Assembly (NCBI GenBank): GCA_900769345.1
Contig: CAAGGJ010000011.1
Span: forward strand, 1 to 15,305
DNA: 15,305 nt
Direction: 5' to 3'
Origin: Bacteroidales bacterium
Lineage (GTDB): Bacteria > Bacteroidota > Bacteroidia > Bacteroidales > Muribaculaceae
Part shown: in pieces, positions 15,259 through 15,305 of the stretch
Position numbering within the stretch: position 1 is the stretch's first letter
Layout of the letters: the number at the start of each line of letters is the position of its first letter
The notes under the pieces: generated by a model
The model's database searches: none
Told to the model about the DNA's origin: nothing
The model's input: only the letters and a program-made list of their open reading frames with translations
Program-made: the position numbers and the translations under genes

Positions 15259-15305
15259 ATGTTTAATCTGAATGAAAACAATCGATTTGTGATGGCACAG
15301 CATCC
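15259..15305 (+). CDS. tnpB: IS66 accessory protein TnpB, N-terminal fragment
   Basis: The plus strand reads MFNLNENNRFVMAQHP and then leaves the window. This matches the N-terminus I know for TnpB, the small accessory protein of IS66-family elements in Bacteroidota (MFxLNExNxF, followed in full proteins by a TDMRxG motif). TnpB is needed for transposition together with the DDE transposase TnpC, which should lie further to the right. Only about 15 complete codons are visible, so the call rests on pattern memory of a short segment plus the IS66-like end just upstream. Whether the full gene is intact cannot be judged. Confidence 0.7.
   Translation, partial: MFNLNENNRFVMAQH

Larger units (their letters stand above)
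15187..15305 (+). mobile_element. IS66-family insertion sequence, left end (truncated by window)
   Basis: The right edge appears to enter an IS66-family element. GTAAGC at 15187-15192 resembles the usual start of IS66 terminal inverted repeats (GTAAGCG), and the first codons of tnpB follow 72 bases later. The eight bases just before (TTTTCGGC, 15179-15186) would be the target duplication, which cannot be checked because the other end is outside the window. There is no room for tnpA between the proposed end and tnpB. The exact boundary is the least certain part of this call. Confidence 0.6.

Noticed and set aside
15103..15303. 66-codon frame on the minus strand at the right edge
   Set aside because: It crosses the proposed IS66 boundary and runs antisense to the tnpB start; the product has no recognisable features.

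Overview
The window looks like a chromosomal segment of a gut-type Bacteroidota, most likely order Bacteroidales and plausibly a Muribaculaceae-like lineage. This rests on promoter boxes of the Bacteroidota type (TAnnTTTG near -7) in front of several genes, the mixture of exported glycosidases, Bacteroidota-style lipoproteins, an OmpA protein with a GYASPEG loop, a Skp/OmpH chaperone preceded by a small Bacteroidota membrane protein, and A/T-rich leaders with almost no Shine-Dalgarno sequences. The genus is inferred, not shown.

Layout. Bases 1-103 hold no recognised gene but carry a small hairpin and may be a dispersed repeat. An exported alpha-N-acetylglucosaminidase (GH89) lies on the minus strand (104-2965). 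It is divergent from a CstA-type carbon-starvation transporter (3235-4749), followed by a good terminator and an exported lactonase-like beta-propeller lipoprotein (4868-5971), which ends in a second strong terminator (5999-6050). A minus-strand block follows in the order of transcription: outer-membrane beta-barrel (8838-8218), RluA-type pseudouridine synthase (8187-7258) and GH28-like beta-helix lipoprotein (7222-6068). Their spacing of 30-35 bases suggests one transcript. Upstream of it is a separate minus-strand unit: a 61-residue membrane protein (9743-9558) and an OmpH/Skp-like lipoprotein (9551-8952), closed by a GNRA-capped terminator (8890-8923).

On the plus strand, two tandem paralogous PepD-type (M20) aminoacyl-histidine dipeptidases (9902-11362 and 11395-12849) form an operon with a terminator at 12874-12919. 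A secreted N-acetylmuramidase-family protein (12945-13661) comes next. It is convergent with an OmpA-family protein (14930-13779) that has its own terminator (13688-13731). The right edge enters an IS66-family element: a probable left end at 15187 and the first codons of tnpB at 15259, preceded by a striking inverted repeat that abuts the tnpB start codon.

Themes. Most products act in the cell envelope: glycan-degrading enzymes, a peptidoglycan hydrolase homologue, outer-membrane proteins and their chaperone. CstA and the PepD pair point to peptide or small-acid uptake and use. There is no SusC/SusD pair, so the two glycosidases are not in a classical polysaccharide-utilisation locus here. 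I see no clear new defence or signalling system. The most unusual items are the muramidase homologue lacking its family's FE(R/G)H motif, the tnpB start-site hairpin, the tandem PepD pair with islands of nucleotide identity, and the small membrane protein coupled to OmpH.
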